The notes: generated from the letters alone by a model not told the origin. A DNA stretch of 64,000 bases from Locusta migratoria (GCA_026315105.1 CM048750.1:74879297-74943296); one strand, 5' to 3'; positions 31,610 to 43,486 are shown, counted from the first letter of the stretch. Program-made: numbers and translations.

Positions 31610-31826
31610 GGTCTTTCCTAGCAACCGTATTTTTTCTCTCTTTATGACTGGATGAGTATCCTTTATATTTGTTCTACTGTAATATTGCGAAAATTATCTC
31701 TTGTAAGGGACATCAGTAGAATTTTTCAGTAACAGATCTCACTGACCATAGATTACGTATTCCTTAAGGGGGTCTTTCCTAGCAACCGTATTTTTTCTCT
31801 CTTTATGACTGGATGAGTATCCTTCA
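31610..31826 (+). repeat. Patch of duplicated segments X-Y-X'
   Basis: A segment X (gtctttcctagcaaccgtat through ggatgagtatcctt) occurs at 31611-31662 and 31772-31824. Between them Y (ttctactgtaatattgcgaa through gattacgtattccttaa, 31663-31766) recurs at 33062-33174 with few changes. Confidence 0.85.
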
Positions 31827-33061
31827 TAACGGCCAACGTAACAATAACTCCGCACGAAGGAAATAATCGCAGTGGTACTTCTGTTTTCCTCTTCCGTGTA
31901 GTAAGTGGTGAAGTCATTAGAAACTTCTGTCAACGGGCGAATAACTTCAGTTATTGTTAATGCAGGTGTCCAGCTGATATCCATTTCATTAGAGATTCTA
32001 GCATCATTTCGAGATGACGAAATCCGTAAGCAGGCAAATCAGAAGGTAGCACATAGTTTAGATAATCTAAAAAACTGCAAATATGACGCTACACTGAGAT
32101 ACATGATACATTAGTTCATTCAGCATCAGTGCTTCAACTGAATTTATCTAACCTGTTAACTCTGTTTTCTCAGTAGCCTATTTATTTTCTTATTTGCGTT
32201 GAACATGTTTCCGTTAAACATGTTTCCGTTAAACATGTTAGTGCATCACGGCATTCCAAAGAAATTAAGTAGAAAACATTAACTCGTGACATGAATGTAA
32301 ATCGTGACGTAAATGTAAAAGATTGGACGTAAGTAACTAAATTTTTATTTTCTCAAGCATAATGGCGTTTCGCGTGTTTTAGACACCTCTAAGTTGCGAG
32401 TAATTTCCGCTACATGTTTGTTTTTGTGAGCCTGAAATAATTTACACCGCAAAAGGAATCCATACTCCTGATAAACGGTATTTTCATATTAAATACCAAG
32501 CAGTGCTTCAGGCACAGTTAATTTAGTTAAATTGCGGCACTGCGTACTCTGGAAGTACGTTGATACTGACTGAATCACGGCCACAGAGTAGTATAAACAT
32601 AAACATGACAAGGCTATTGTACGATAAACATAGTTGCTATGTATCTGCGTCTGATAAAATCCATAGACAAACAACGTAGCGCGAACGCTGTACTTTAGAT
32701 AAAGAATAGTTGATTGTTCTGTTGAGCACTGTTCATTAAATACTTAAGATATATCTTTTATCTTTCCATATTTTGTACTTTTTACGTTGCACAAATGCGC
32801 ACACACACGCACACACTATGAAAGATAATAACAGATAATATATACAATACAAATTTTTCGTGTTCCCAGAGTTCAATAAATTATAACTTTAATGTATGAA
32901 AATGGTCTTATATTTTTGAAGCTGCAGATACCATTTTGTATGAGTTCATAAGAAAAATTAGAGAAATGATAGCATTACTTCATGTCAGGTGTCACGTGAA
33001 GTACGTGTACAATCGCAAAGTATAAAGAAATGGATATGGTGTCTGTTGAAAGATAAGAGAA
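31827..33061. other. No gene recognised
   Basis: AT-rich. A short tandem of tgtttccgttaaacatg (about 17 bp) stands at 32205-32238, and an acac-rich stretch near 32797. Confidence 0.4.
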
Positions 33062-33174
33062 TTTATATTTGTTCTACTGTAATATTGCGAAAATTATCTG
33101 TTGTAAGGGACATCAGTAGAATTTTTCAGTAACAGATCTCACTGACCTTAGATTACGTAGTCCTTCAGAGTGGA
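33062..33174 (+). repeat. Second copy of segment Y
   Basis: atttgttctactgtaatatt through agattacgtagtccttcaga matches 31663-31766 over about 100 bp with three or four differences. No flanking target duplication is obvious. Confidence 0.85.
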
Positions 33175-33289
33175 TCAGCTCTTATTGCTGTACCTATTCT
33201 TATAGCTTATATTAGTCCTACCGAAGCTCTGTTACCTTACATAAGCAAAGCAAATTGCGCAAATTGATTAATTCCTGCCGCGGTGGAGT

Positions 33290-33466
33290 GACTCTTTTGC
33301 TGACTGAAAATAACGATAAATCTTCGTTTCAGACGCTTTTCGCTTTTATTTATAAAGCATCTTCAGTGCTTCAATAAATGAATAAATAATTATATAAATA
33401 AAGGCGAATCGCGTCTGAAACGAAGATTTATCGTTATTTGCAGTCTGCAAAAGACAGTCAAACCCA
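33290..33466. repeat. Palindrome with a hammerhead-like centre
   Basis: Left arm gacgctttt... reversed at gcgtctgaaacgaagattta (33411-33431); the arms are about 70 bp, imperfect. The minus strand between them reads ctgaagatgctttataaata then aaaagcgaaaagcgtc, like a core plus stem II (GCTTT/AAAGC) and GAAAAGCGTC. Confidence 0.6.
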
Positions 33467-33659
33467 TTATTCTTGATGAAAACTGCTGCTTCAGAAGATG
33501 GCCACACAGACAAATATTGAATGTAATTTGTTTTTTGATTGAAACCATCATTATTGACACATTTCAATAAAATATAGAAAATTGCGAATAAACAAAAATA
33601 CGTGCACTTTTCGTTAAAAATAACCATTAGATATTAAAATTGTGTAAGTATTCGAACAC

Positions 33660-33760
33660 AACTGAAAAAATTTAAAAATATCTGTACAGGGATCGAACTA
33701 CTGACCCTAGGGTTGGAAGACCAGACCGCTACCACCTGCGTTACACCGAAAGAAGCTGAA
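33660..33760 (-). other. tRNA-like remnant
   Basis: agggatcgaactactgaccc and ccgctaccacctgcgttaca read on the minus strand like a worn tRNA B box and A box. Probably an old SINE. Confidence 0.3.
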
Positions 33761-33899
33761 ACCGTTTTAGTTATTGGTACTTATGTGTACCAGGCAAAAT
33801 TTCAAAATCGATTGTCTCGAGAATTTTTTGAATTGCGTCGAATGGCTTTGGCTACTTGTTACTTGAGTCATGAACTTCACCCACCATAAATATAAAAAA

Positions 33900-34107
33900 G
33901 TCGCCGCGGTGGAGTAGCCGAGCGGTCTAAAGCGCCTCGCTGCGGAGCGAGCGGTTGCTCGCCGTGGATGTTCGAGTCCTCCCTGGGGCATGGGTGTGTG
34001 TGTTTGTCCGTAGGTTAGTTTACCTAGGTTTAAGTAGTTTTTAAGCTACGGACTGATGAGCACGCAGTTTGGTCCGATAGATTTACAGACATTTGAACAT
34101 TTTTTAT
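33900..34107 (+). mobile_element. SINE group C copy
   Basis: Head ccgcggtggagtagccgagc, ctcgctgcggagcgagcggt, B box gatgttcgagtcctccc, tail tttacagacatttgaacatt. Flanks aaaaaagt and caaaaagt. Confidence 0.9.
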
Positions 34108-34149
34108 CAAAAAGTTCTAAAATCCGATACCCATGTGGTCTCCTTGTAA

Positions 34150-34470
34150 GTCATCCTGTATGCAATTACAGTCAATTAATGACGACACCCTCCCAAACAC
34201 CACAGCATCATCAGACCATTTATAGATAGGAAATAATAACGGTCCTACCACTCTCCCCTGGGCTCGCCTGACGATACACTCATCTCTGATGAACACTCGC
34301 CGTCGAGAACAGCGTACTGCGTTGTTTTATTTAGAAAGTCATCCAGCCAGTCCAAATATGTGAATCTATTTCACACGTTCGTACCTTCGTTAGCAGTCTG
34401 CTGTGCGGCATCGCGTCAAATGCCTTTTTGAAATCTGAAAACCACATTCTGCCAGTTGCCCTTTATCCAT
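34150..34470 (-). pseudogene. LINE reverse-transcriptase fragment, minus strand
   Basis: On the minus strand around 34440-34400 the text DFKKAFDAMPHSRL-like (palm Asp motif) can be read, and upstream a stretch equivalent to LGWLDDFLNKTTQY. It joins the + strand RT fragment head to head at about 34471. Confidence 0.5.
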
Positions 34471-35575
34471 GACTAGCTCTTTACTCATATGATGTGATGA
34501 ATGCTATAGTCAAGGGGTGTCAAATAGGTTCAGCATTTCTATACTTCCGGAAGGATTTCGACACTGTACCTCACAAGCGTCTTCTAATAAAACTTCGTGC
34601 TTATCTAATACCGTCACAATTGTGCGATTGGATTCGTGATTTCCTGTCAGACAGGACTTAGTATGTTGCAACTGACAAAGTTATCGAGTAGAACTGAAGT
34701 GAGATCTGGCGTTCTCCAGGGAAGTGTTATAGGGGATTACTGTTCCCTATTTTGATACACGATTTAGGAGACAATCAGAGTAGCTCTCTTAAGTGTGTCG
34801 CCGATAATGCTGCCACTTATCGGCTAGTAAAGTCACCAGAAGATCAAAATCAACTGCAAAATAATTTAGATATCAGCATGGTGAAAAAAAATGGCAATTG
34901 ACCCTTAATAATGAGAAGTTTGAAGTCATCCATATGGCCACTAAAAGAAGCCCGTTAAACTTCATTTACACGGTAAATCACTTTAAACTACGTGCCGTAA
35001 TTTCAATTAAATACGTAGAAGTAACAATTACGAACAACTTACATTGGAAAGAAGACACAGAAAATATTGTAGGGAAGGCGAACGAAAGACTACGTTTCAT
35101 TGGCAAAACACATAGAAGTGCAACAGTTCTACAAAGAAACTGCCTACACTACATTTGTGAGTCCTATTTTGGAGTAATGCTGCGCATTGTGGGATCCACA
35201 CCAGGTGGGACTGGCGGACGATTTAGAAAAAAATCAGAGAAGGACAGCTCGTTTGGTATTACCGCGATATAGGAGAGAGAGTGTCATGGAAAAGTTGTAC
35301 AAGTTGGGGAAGAAATCATTAAAAGAAAGGCGTTATTTTTTGCGGCGAGATTTCTTTCGAGTCTTTTTCTTGCAAATGCGAACTTATTTTGTTAGCATAC
35401 CCTTAGATAGGGAGACTTGATAATCAACTTAAAATAAGAGAAATCAATTCGAAAACGGAAAGATATAAGTGTTCCTTTCTTCCCGCGAACTATTAGAGAA
35501 TGGAACTGTAGAGAAACATAGTAAAAACGGTTCGATGAACCCTCTGCCATGCACTTCAATGCGACTTACAGAGTA
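34471..35575 (+). pseudogene. LINE reverse transcriptase, broken
   Basis: Includes the palm Asp region near 34550 (frame-shifted), SGVLQGS-like at 34710, an AD-N-AATYR remnant at 34800 for the catalytic YADD, then the 124-codon frame at 34898-35272 with NERLRFIGKTHR and the ESYFGVMLRI remnant of LRPVLEYC. The tail at 35400-35575 ends in the cacttcaatgcgacttacag phrase shared with 61610-62640 and 18380-19570. Confidence 0.75.
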
Positions 35576-35619
35576 CTTTTTTTAATGCTGTGTCGGGATA
35601 TTTTTCGCCCCGTCTCCCT

Positions 35620-35960
35620 TTTTGCTTACTTTGTGGCTAGCGCCCGTGTGGTGCCGGGGATTCGGTGCGGCCGCGGCGTTTGCAGCCAGCCGCGACTGTA
35701 CCGCAGGCGGGCTAGAGACGGGCCGGGCGCGTAGCAGCAGCCAGCCACCGCCTTGGAATTTCCTTGGCGGGCGCCCGTCTCCCTTTAGTGCTCAAAGTCT
35801 TGCCATGTTTGCCCCCGCCCGGAATGTGGGGAAGGCCAACTTCCAATTTTGCATTGTTCGAATTTGCGAGTTGATTTTTGGCGAGAAGGGCACGCAGCGC
35901 TCCTCGGCTTGCAACGCGAAGGACCTCATTAGACGAGGATGTGAGGGGTCCACCTAGCAT
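35620..35960. promoter_or_regulatory. GC-rich unique island, TfAP-2 intron
   Basis: CpG-rich, non-repetitive. It has ttttgcattgttcgaatttg and gcggccgcggcg-type phrases and is followed by a pyrimidine tract. Candidate regulatory region only. Confidence 0.25.
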
Positions 35961-35979
35961 GCTGTCTCCTCCCCCTCAC

Positions 35980-36035
35980 CCCCTCAAATCTCTCTCTCCC
36001 TCTCACCCCGCCCCCCCCCTCTCTCTCTCTCTCAC
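35980..36035 (+). repeat. Pyrimidine tract (ct)n
   Basis: ctctctccctctcaccccgc then a run of C and (ct)n. Simple sequence. Confidence 0.85.
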
Positions 36036-36195
36036 GAAAAGTCAATACGTATTTGAAAATATTGTTCTTGTGAAACACAAGTAGTTCTTTATTAACATGA
36101 ACTGATGACTACTATTAACAAAGGAGGTGAAATTGATTCCATATTTATGTATGGAACTCATTGTTCTTTGGGGGGGGGGGGCGATCTGAATCAAT

Positions 36196-36670
36196 TTATA
36201 TAAGTTTCCAGCCAAGATCGCGTTTTTTATGTATGAATGACCGGTTTTGGACGTTCACAGACGTCATCTTCTGATCTCCTATACTTTACACTGTCATATC
36301 TTATGTGGTTTTACATATATCCATTCATTACATTTGTCATGGAGTAGTTGTATACAAACATTGATGGTGAAGTAGGATCTACAGTAGACACGTCCAAACG
36401 GGTTGCACAAGACTCACTAAGTGAATTGTACATAAAGAACCATTCACTTAGTGACTCCTGTGCAACCAGTGTGGACGTGTATGCTGTAGATTCTACTTCA
36501 CCATCAATGTTTGTATACAACTACTCCATGACAAATCTAATGAAAGGATATAGGTAAAACCATATATGACATTGTAAAGTATAGGAGATCAGAAGATGAC
36601 GTCGGTGAACGTCGAAACCGGACATCCATAAATAAAAAACGCCACTTTCTTGGAAACTTAGGTAAATTCC
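36196..36670. repeat. Palindrome with mirrored open frames and hammerhead-like ends
   Basis: Outer arms (36196-36340 and 36535-36670) and an inner near-perfect hairpin (36347-36430 and 36440-36525). Because of the symmetry, a 69-codon frame on the plus strand (36348-36557) and one on the minus strand (36311-36520) both begin MYTNIDGEV. Hammerhead-like text lies at 36589-36622 (stem II GACGT/ACGTC, GAAACCGGA). Confidence 0.85.
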
Positions 36671-36671
36671 A

Positions 36672-36965
36672 TATTTGTAGATTTTAAAAGGCTGTTGGGA
36701 ACTCGCAAACTGTTTTTAATCAAATTACGAGGTTGTGGAATATCTGCTGAGAGTTTTGACTGCATCAGGAGTTTACTGACAAAGAGGGAACAGTTCATTG
36801 TAACTGATGGAAAGCGATGACTAAAACAGAGCTGATATCTGGCGTTCCTCAGGGCACTGTTATGGGTGCTCTGTTGCTCTTATTTAGATAAAAGTTATGG
36901 ATGAAAATCTGAGCAGTATCTTAGGTCGTATGTAGATGATGAAGTCGTTTATTGTAAAGACATCT
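36672..36965 (+). pseudogene. LINE reverse-transcriptase fragment
   Basis: FKRLLGTRKLFLIKLRGCGI, a palm-adjacent text, then an SGVPQGT-like text at 36840 and a VDDEVV remnant of the YxDD box near 36940. Stops and shifts throughout. Confidence 0.6.
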
Positions 36966-37070
36966 TAAAATAAAAAGCAACTATAGAACAAAATATATAT
37001 TTGTATGGTGTGAAACTTGCCATTAAATAATAATGTCAACTTTTCTATGAGCGTTACTTTGTTTTCTCTA

Positions 37071-37111
<41 letters not shown>

Positions 37112-37339
37112 CGTTATTTTTTTACTGCTCTCCCTCTCTCCCCCTAACTCACTTCATCACGTTTACATGACCTGTCAGAATTTGATTTTTCTTAAACAGA
37201 TTTCACGATTCAGCTTTTCTTTAGTCATGTAAACATTCCAAAATCGTTGCGGGAAATTAGTTGCACCAAAGCGGGTTTTCACTTCCACGCTGAATTTTCG
37301 TACTCATGTAAACGCAACCGTCTTGTCAGAATACAACTT
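36966..37339. other. Simple repeat and undetermined sequence
   Basis: (ct)n at 37075-37107 and AT-rich sequence around it. Confidence 0.4.
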
Positions 37340-37740
37340 CTTGTTAAGCATTTTCGGCTCATCCATTTACATAAATACTCCGCAAATTACATTTAACTAC
37401 ATGGCGGAAGGTTCATCGAACCGCTTTTACGATATTTCTCTACAGTTCCGTTCTCTAATGGCACGCGGGAGGAAGGAACGCTTCAATCTTTCCGTTTTCG
37501 ATATAATTTTTCTTATTTAATTATGATGATCATGTCTCCCTATGCAGGTGGATGCTAACAAAATAACTTCGCATTCGGAAGGGAAAGTTGGTGAGAGGAA
37601 GTTCGTCAATAAATCTCGCCGCAACAAGTTACATCTTTTAATAATTTCAACCCAAATCGTGCATCATTTCTGTGATACTCTCTGCCCTATATCTGCGATA
37701 ATACAGATCAAGCTGCCCTTCTCTGAAATTTCTCTATTTC
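37340..37740 (-). pseudogene. LINE 3' end, minus strand
   Basis: On the minus strand 37740-37560 corresponds to the DLYYRRYRAES-like 3' coding text, and 37500-37380 to RERNFPPACH-like text and the tail with the gttcgatgaaccttccgcca phrase. Same family as 34471-35575. Confidence 0.65.
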
Positions 37741-38310
37741 ATCCGTCATTCCCACATAGTGGCGACCCTACAGTGGGCAGCAGTATTCCAAAATAGGACG
37801 CACAAGTGTAGTGAGGCAGTTTATGTAGTAGAACTGTTGCAGCTTCTGATTGTTCTGCCAAGGAAACGTAGTGTTTGGGACCCGCAGCAGATCAGTTCAA
37901 AGGAAGACATAGAAGCAGTTCAGTGGCGAGCAGCTAGGTTTGTTACTGGTAGGTTCGACCAATGCGCGAGTGACACGAAAATGCTTCGGCAACTCAGTTG
38001 GGGATCGCTGCAGGAAAAACGACGTTCTTTTCGTGAATTTCGGTTGAGGAAATTTAGAGGGCCGCAATTTGAAGCTGAGTGTAGTACGATCTTGCTGCCG
38101 CCTACTTACATTTCGCGTAAAGATCACAAAGACAAGATAAGTGAAATTAGGGCTCGTACGGAGGCATATAGGCATTCTTTTTTCCCTCGTTGTATTTGGG
38201 AGTGGAATAGGAAAGGAAATGCCTAGTATTGGTACAGTGTACGCTCCGCCACGCACCTTACGGTGAATTGCGGAGTATGTATGTAGATGTAGATGTAGAA
38301 CAAGGAAAGG
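37741..38310 (+). pseudogene. LINE C-terminal fragment with tgtaga tail
   Basis: The frame 37759-38226 encodes SVWDPQQISSKEDIEAVQWR, AARFVTGRFD, LQEKRRSFREFRLRKF, then SRKDHKDKISEIRARTEAY and FPRCIWEWN. This is the C-terminal end typical of a family whose 3' tail is (tgtaga)-like, seen at 38276-38300. It is adjacent to the oppositely oriented LINE end at 37340-37740. Confidence 0.85.
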
Positions 38311-38479
38311 AAACAAAGCGAATAGCATTCAAACACGCTGCAAGGTCTGTTCAGGCTTCCCACGCCACTTTAGAGTTGAAATTCCAACAGTGCCCCGCTA
38401 AATGTTACACTGCATAATTTCTATGCCTCGTAATAGGTGACAGACATTTCTACACCATTATTACGTTATGTTTATCGTG

Positions 38480-38900
38480 TTAACTTCTTCGGCGAGACCA
38501 TCCGCCAGCCACTTCACATCCCAACAGTCAGTGGATCGGTCCCTAACAATCTGAAAGCGCTCAGATTAGCACCTTGCCCTTTTCCGCTTCCTACACGCGT
38601 GACAGAGCCGCTCCCTTCCCCCCTGCGCGTCGCCGTCAGCAGGTGAGACATTTCGGAGTGCGCACGTTTTCCAATCGCTTTAGTCACGGAGCGCCCTGCG
38701 GCCACAACAGAGACGTCTCTTAGCGTCACCCAGGCGAACGTCGCGCAGTGAGTAACGTTTTTGTGCCATCGTCCTCCGCCACAGAGGCGCCTTTAGTGGG
38801 GATACATCAGGAGTCCTTTGTCGGCGGGTCCCGTTCGGTCCTAAGCCGCGATTGAGACGGCGTCGATGCGGCGTCTCACGTGCTGCCAAGCGGCTCCAAA
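38480..38900. promoter_or_regulatory. GC-rich unique island, TfAP-2 intron
   Basis: CpG-rich stretch with no placed repeat; no frame with a domain. Candidate regulatory element. Confidence 0.25.
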
Positions 38901-39137
38901 GTCATCGCAATCCCCTCACTGCAGGAACAGCTATAGGGTGTCTCAAAACGTATAGTGAGCCTCACATCTCTCTCGACCCGGCCATTTCGGAACAATGACT
39001 CCCTCTTATAGATTAAGACCTCAGAGCTGCTGCGTCATCGGTGGAAGTGTATGTGCTGCACAGTCTAAGGAAACAGGTTGTGTATCAAGCGTCGTATAAA
39101 GCAGGTCGCGGAAATAGCGCTAGTACTTTACTAATTA
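38901..39137. other. No gene recognised
   Basis: Short unique stretch before the mariner element. Confidence 0.4.
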
Positions 39138-40381
39138 CGAGGGCGGTTTGTTAAGTCTGTAAAAAATGGAATAAAAATTGTTTTAAAGGAGAAAACTTAC
39201 TTTTTTTTCTCGACTGTCTCCTTGCACGGCTACACACATATGGTCCAGCAAGTTTCCAGTTTTTTCAACCCATCGGCAAAGTAGGCTCTGCAAAATAGTC
39301 TGTCGCAGCGGCGGACACTTCCTCATTCGATGAAAATTTATTCTTACCAAACCCAAATATCAAGTTTTGGGATAAGAAGAAGTCACTCGGAGCCAAGTCT
39401 AATGAACAGGGTGGGTGAGGAACCAATTCGAATTCCAAGCCATGCACTTTTGCCATTGTGATAGCTGCTGTGTGGGCCGGAGCATTGTCCTGATGAAACT
39501 TTCTTCCGAGCCAATCGTGGACTTTTTCAATTAGTTCCTGTTTCAGACGATCCAATACAGCAGCATAATAGGGCCCAGTTATGGATCTACCTTTTCCAAA
39601 TAACCTAACAGGATAATACTCTGGGACTCCGAAAATACTGTGGCCATCACCTTTGCAGCTGACGAAACTGTCTTCGCCTTCTTTGGTGCACTCTCCCCAC
39701 TCTTCGTCCATTCGTTGCACTGTTTTTTGGTCTCTGGAGTGTAATGATGTATCCAAGTCATCCACAGTTACGAATCTACGCCTGAACAGTGTGAGATTCT
39801 GAGCAGAAATGTTCTTTCTTTTCCGTTTTTGGTCCAAAGTGACACCCATCGCACACAGGTCTTCTTCATGGCTAGTTTTAATGGAGGATGTAATGCACGC
39901 GTTCAGTTAAGATGCCTACAATGTTAGCTATCTCGCGAACTTATAATCTTCGATCTTCCAATACCATATCATGCACCTTAGCGATGGTTTCCTGTGTGGT
40001 GACTTCAACGGGCCGACTGAAGCATGCTCCATCTTCTGTGCTTTTCCGATCAAATTGAAACTCATTGATCCAAAAGTAAATGGTCTTCAGTGTTGGTGTA
40101 GAACCCACATGGGCCTAATTCAACTCAGATTTGATCTGTGCAGCTGCCCAACCCTTCAAATTGAAATATTTAATGAGCGCAATAAATTCGTTTTTCTCCA
40201 TCCTAAGGAACTAACTACGGAGTTATCACTTTAGCTGGCAGCCAACAATCTACTAATAAGAGCTGCCGTTCGAAATTTGCTGTAATATCCGTGGAACTAT
40301 CAGGCTTGCCAACAACATTGTAGGTTCCAAAAATTTCCCGCTGTTTCATGTAAATTTAGCAGACTTATAAAACCACCCTCG
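39138..40381 (-). mobile_element. mariner transposon, minus strand, frame-shifted
   Basis: The left end cgagggcggtttgttaagtc and the complement of aagacttataaaaccaccctcg-like right end (40361-40381) are inverted and TA-flanked. The minus strand starts near 40200 with EKNEFIALIKYFNLKGWAAA, the mariner N-terminal domain. The frame 39849-39265 then includes HQDNAPAHTAA (second catalytic Asp) and LDLAPSDFFL (third Asp), the mariner D,D34D pattern. Stops and frameshifts prevent activity. Confidence 0.9.
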
Positions 40382-40695
40382 TAAAACGCTCTTACAAAGA
40401 CATCCAAATACGTCTTTGAAAATCTCCCCAGCACAGTTCAAACAGTTATAAAAGCGAAAAGGTCACACACCTGCCATTAATGCCCACTAAAAGTTGTCTG
40501 CACACTTTGGTTACATAATGTGCATGTCTTTTGCACATTTTGATGTGTAACGTGAAAGAGACTCGTTAATATTGTTTTTAGGTGGTAGTATCAGTCGTGA
40601 TGTACTTTAAAAAAAAATCATTCTTGTGCCAGCGCTGTGAAATAGTTTCGTTATATTCGACCGGTTTGGGCAAGTGCTACCATCAACAGGAGGTC

Positions 40696-40896
40696 GCTGT
40701 CCGCGGTGGCCGAGGGGACTGAGGCGCTCCAGTCACGGTCTGCACGGCCACTACGGTCGGGGGTTTGAATCCCCCCTCGGGCATGGATAGTTGTGCCGTC
40801 CGAAGTCTTAGCTAGTTCATAAGTAGTTTGTTAGCTTAGGGACTGATGACCCCGTAGTTAAGTCCCATAAGTTCTACAAACATTTGAACATTTTTG
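40696..40896 (+). mobile_element. SINE group A copy with target duplication, inside a palindrome
   Basis: Head gctgtccgcggtggccgagg, B box gggggtttgaatcccccc, tail aaacatttgaacattttt. aacaggaggtc occurs at 40685-40695 and 40897-40907. Confidence 0.93.
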
Positions 40897-41257
40897 AACA
40901 GGAGGTCAACAAAGTATTTTACATTAACAACACCAATATAACATTGTTCCTAAATACATCAACGTCAGATTTAACGTAAATATTGCTATTGTTTCTAAAA
41001 AAACTGTCCATCTTACATCAAGTAGTAACTATTCCTTCATTTGATCTATAACTAATACTAATGAGCAAATTATTTTGTCACAGTCTCTAACAATCTTGCT
41101 CATTCGTAACAGTAATGGATTAAATGAAGGACTACTTACTAACTGATGTAAAATGGACAGTTCTTTTAGAAACGTTCGTAAAATTTACTGTAAATCTGAC
41201 GTTCCTGTATTCAGAAAAAATTTTATATTGTTGTTGATGTAAAATACTTTATTGATC

Positions 41258-41292
41258 TCCTGTTGATGGCAGCAAATGCCGAAACAGGTCGA
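41258..41292 (+). ncRNA. Hammerhead-like motif, altered core
   Basis: CTGTTGA (41260-41266; CTGATGA expected), stem II GGC/GCC (41268-41270, 41278-41280), GAAA (41281-41284), ACAGGT (41284-41289; the left arm has ACCGGT), C at the cleavage position (41290), 2-bp stem I. Probably inactive. Confidence 0.35.
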
Positions 41293-41399
41293 ATATAACA
41301 AATAAAAGTATTTTACATCACTAGCACGAGAATGATTTTTTCAGAAGAGACTCGATCTGTTACGCTTAACAGTTTTTTATTTAGATGAAGCGCAGCGGA

Positions 41400-41617
41400 G
41401 TTTTTGCCTGTATAGGTTGCGTTAGGTATGAGGCGTGACGGAATTCGCACTCAGTGTATCGTCTCACGTTTCGCCGCTACTTCCTACAAAGGCGTGGGTA
41501 CTCTGTACGCGGTGGTTTAGGTCGCCGACTCGCAAGAGGGCCGAATGCACCCTCGCTGCGTACACAGCCTGCGGCTCTATGTCAGTGTCTTTCCCGCTCA
41601 AAAATCAATACGGCAGG

Positions 41618-41654
<37 letters not shown>

Positions 41655-41870
41655 CGATTCCCGCCGATGTCGCACTACATTCTAATATCGGCCGGCATCT
41701 CCCGGCGCGGGGAGTGCAGGCGCGCTCCTCTCGCTTCATTATTGGCTTTTGTACCGAGCCGCACCCCGCCGCCCGCACCCCAAGCCGGCGATGCCAGCTC
41801 AGCTGCACTTATCGAAATCGATCTTAAAAGCAGGGAATCCCCGCCACCTGCTAATTCCGTCGACCTCGAA
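41400..41870. promoter_or_regulatory. GC-rich unique island with (ca)n, TfAP-2 intron
   Basis: CpG-rich, with a (ca)n microsatellite at 41622-41651. Overlapping frames in several phases have no domain; candidate regulatory region. Confidence 0.25.
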
Positions 41871-43486
41871 AGCGGGAAACCCACGCCAGAGATAAGGTCA
41901 CCAGATAAAAAGTGCTCTGGTGTCTTTCGGCCGCTTTAGAAGGTGTCGAAGTGCTACTAATTGATCTTGTGATACTCTTCTGGCGACATAAGTCATGGCA
42001 GTGAAGAGATGTATAAAGAGAGGCGACATCCTGAAATCGTTTCAGACGTCCTTCCGCCCGACCAAGTGCACCAACACGACATAGGGTTGCACTCAACAAG
42101 TCATCGAACTTCTCTGTAGCATTATATATTGTCTAAAGCGCAAAACTGATTATTTATTGCAGCTAGTTCCAACCCAATGTTGGGCTACGTTTAGGGTGTT
42201 TCTCCAAGAAGGTATAGAGCAACAAGATGAAGGTGGCCCAGCATTGCAATGAAACTAGGTGGAAATAAGTAATCAATTTTGCGCTCTAGACTGTTCATAC
42301 AGAAAACTAGCTGAAAACCCGGCGTCGTCTTGGTATTTATTTACTCTTGTGTGTAGTCCATCTATCCTTCCTTTTCCTCTTTCTGTCCATAACCTCATCC
42401 CTCCCCCCTTTCTATCTGCGTTCGTATCTCTCTATCTGTATATCTGATTGTTCATCGCCTTCTATCAATCTCTGCCTATCTCCACCTTCCCATTTCTCTG
42501 CAAATCACCATGGCGGCTCTCTGTTGAATTCCTTCTCCACCTCCTCAGTTCATTGTCCGGTTCATCAGTGAAATATTATATAGCTCTGTTAATTTTCATG
42601 GTGATCATTGAAATGATGTCAAAGTTTATTTGAACAAAGTACCCTACCCCGTGCACAGTATTAATTTTTCCTGATGTTCTTCTTGTTTTGAAACTTACGT
42701 GTACAAAATTTCATCAAGATCTTAATGAAACCGTATATTTTGTCGAAGTTCGTATGTAAAGTACCCTCTGTCATGCACCAGACAAAATTTCACGGAGACA
42801 GTGACTTCCTCTTGTTTTAAATATTAAGTGTGCAAATTTACATTGCAATGGAATGGACGGTATGACAGAACGTAAAATACGAACAAACATTATGCGGCAG
42901 TTTTCCCACACGTTTCAGTTTTTATGGCGTCATATCTCCTAAGCTATACGTCGTTCAATGAAATAATTTTGTAGGTACATTCATTAGCATAATTTGATAG
43001 TTTGGAAAGTATGTTGCGAATACGTGCAGCAGTGGTAGTAAAGAAGCAATAAATTTAAACGTAATTTGTAATGTGGCACATTTTTCACGCATCTTAGCGT
43101 TTATAATGTTATTTATCCTGAACTTAGCATCGTACAGTGATGTAACTATTGCTGTATCATTTACTAAAGTGCAAGCAATATGTTCATAAAGTTTCATCGC
43201 AATCGTATGAACGGTACGGTAGCGCATAAAATACGAATAAACAAACATTCATTTTTTTTTTTAAATATTACATAATAATAAATACATATATGTTCTGACT
43301 TTCATTATGACCAGTCAAACAATTCGGATGTTTGTTGTAACGTACCTTTCGCCATGCACCTACGGAGGCTTACGAAAGGCAGCCCATATATTAGTACGCG
43401 TGACAGCTCAGCTAGTGCGTAGCTCTTGTGCACCTTGTACACGTGACATTACCGTCGCCTATATATGTGCATGTCTTTATCCTACA
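41871..43486. other. No gene recognised; diverged internal repeats
   Basis: Three diverged units share a gtacc...ccatgcac phrase (about 42637, 42764, 43342) and gaacg..aaaatacgaa phrases (42868, 43210), hinting at an old tandem repeat or retroelement. A run of T occurs near 43250. Confidence 0.35.

Larger units (their letters stand above)
40605..41345. repeat. Large palindrome with hammerhead-like ends, split by a SINE
   Basis: The left arm (40605-40695 continuing at 40908-41045) and the right arm (41105-41345) match in reverse: taaaatactttattg and its complement, ggacagttcttttagaaacg and its complement, caggtcgaatataac and its complement. A group A SINE at 40696-40896 interrupts the left arm. 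The right end has the module at 41260-41292. Confidence 0.85.

Noticed and set aside
41605..41808. A small protein gene with a Cys/Val run
   Set aside because: The run comes from a (ca)n microsatellite on the opposite strand.
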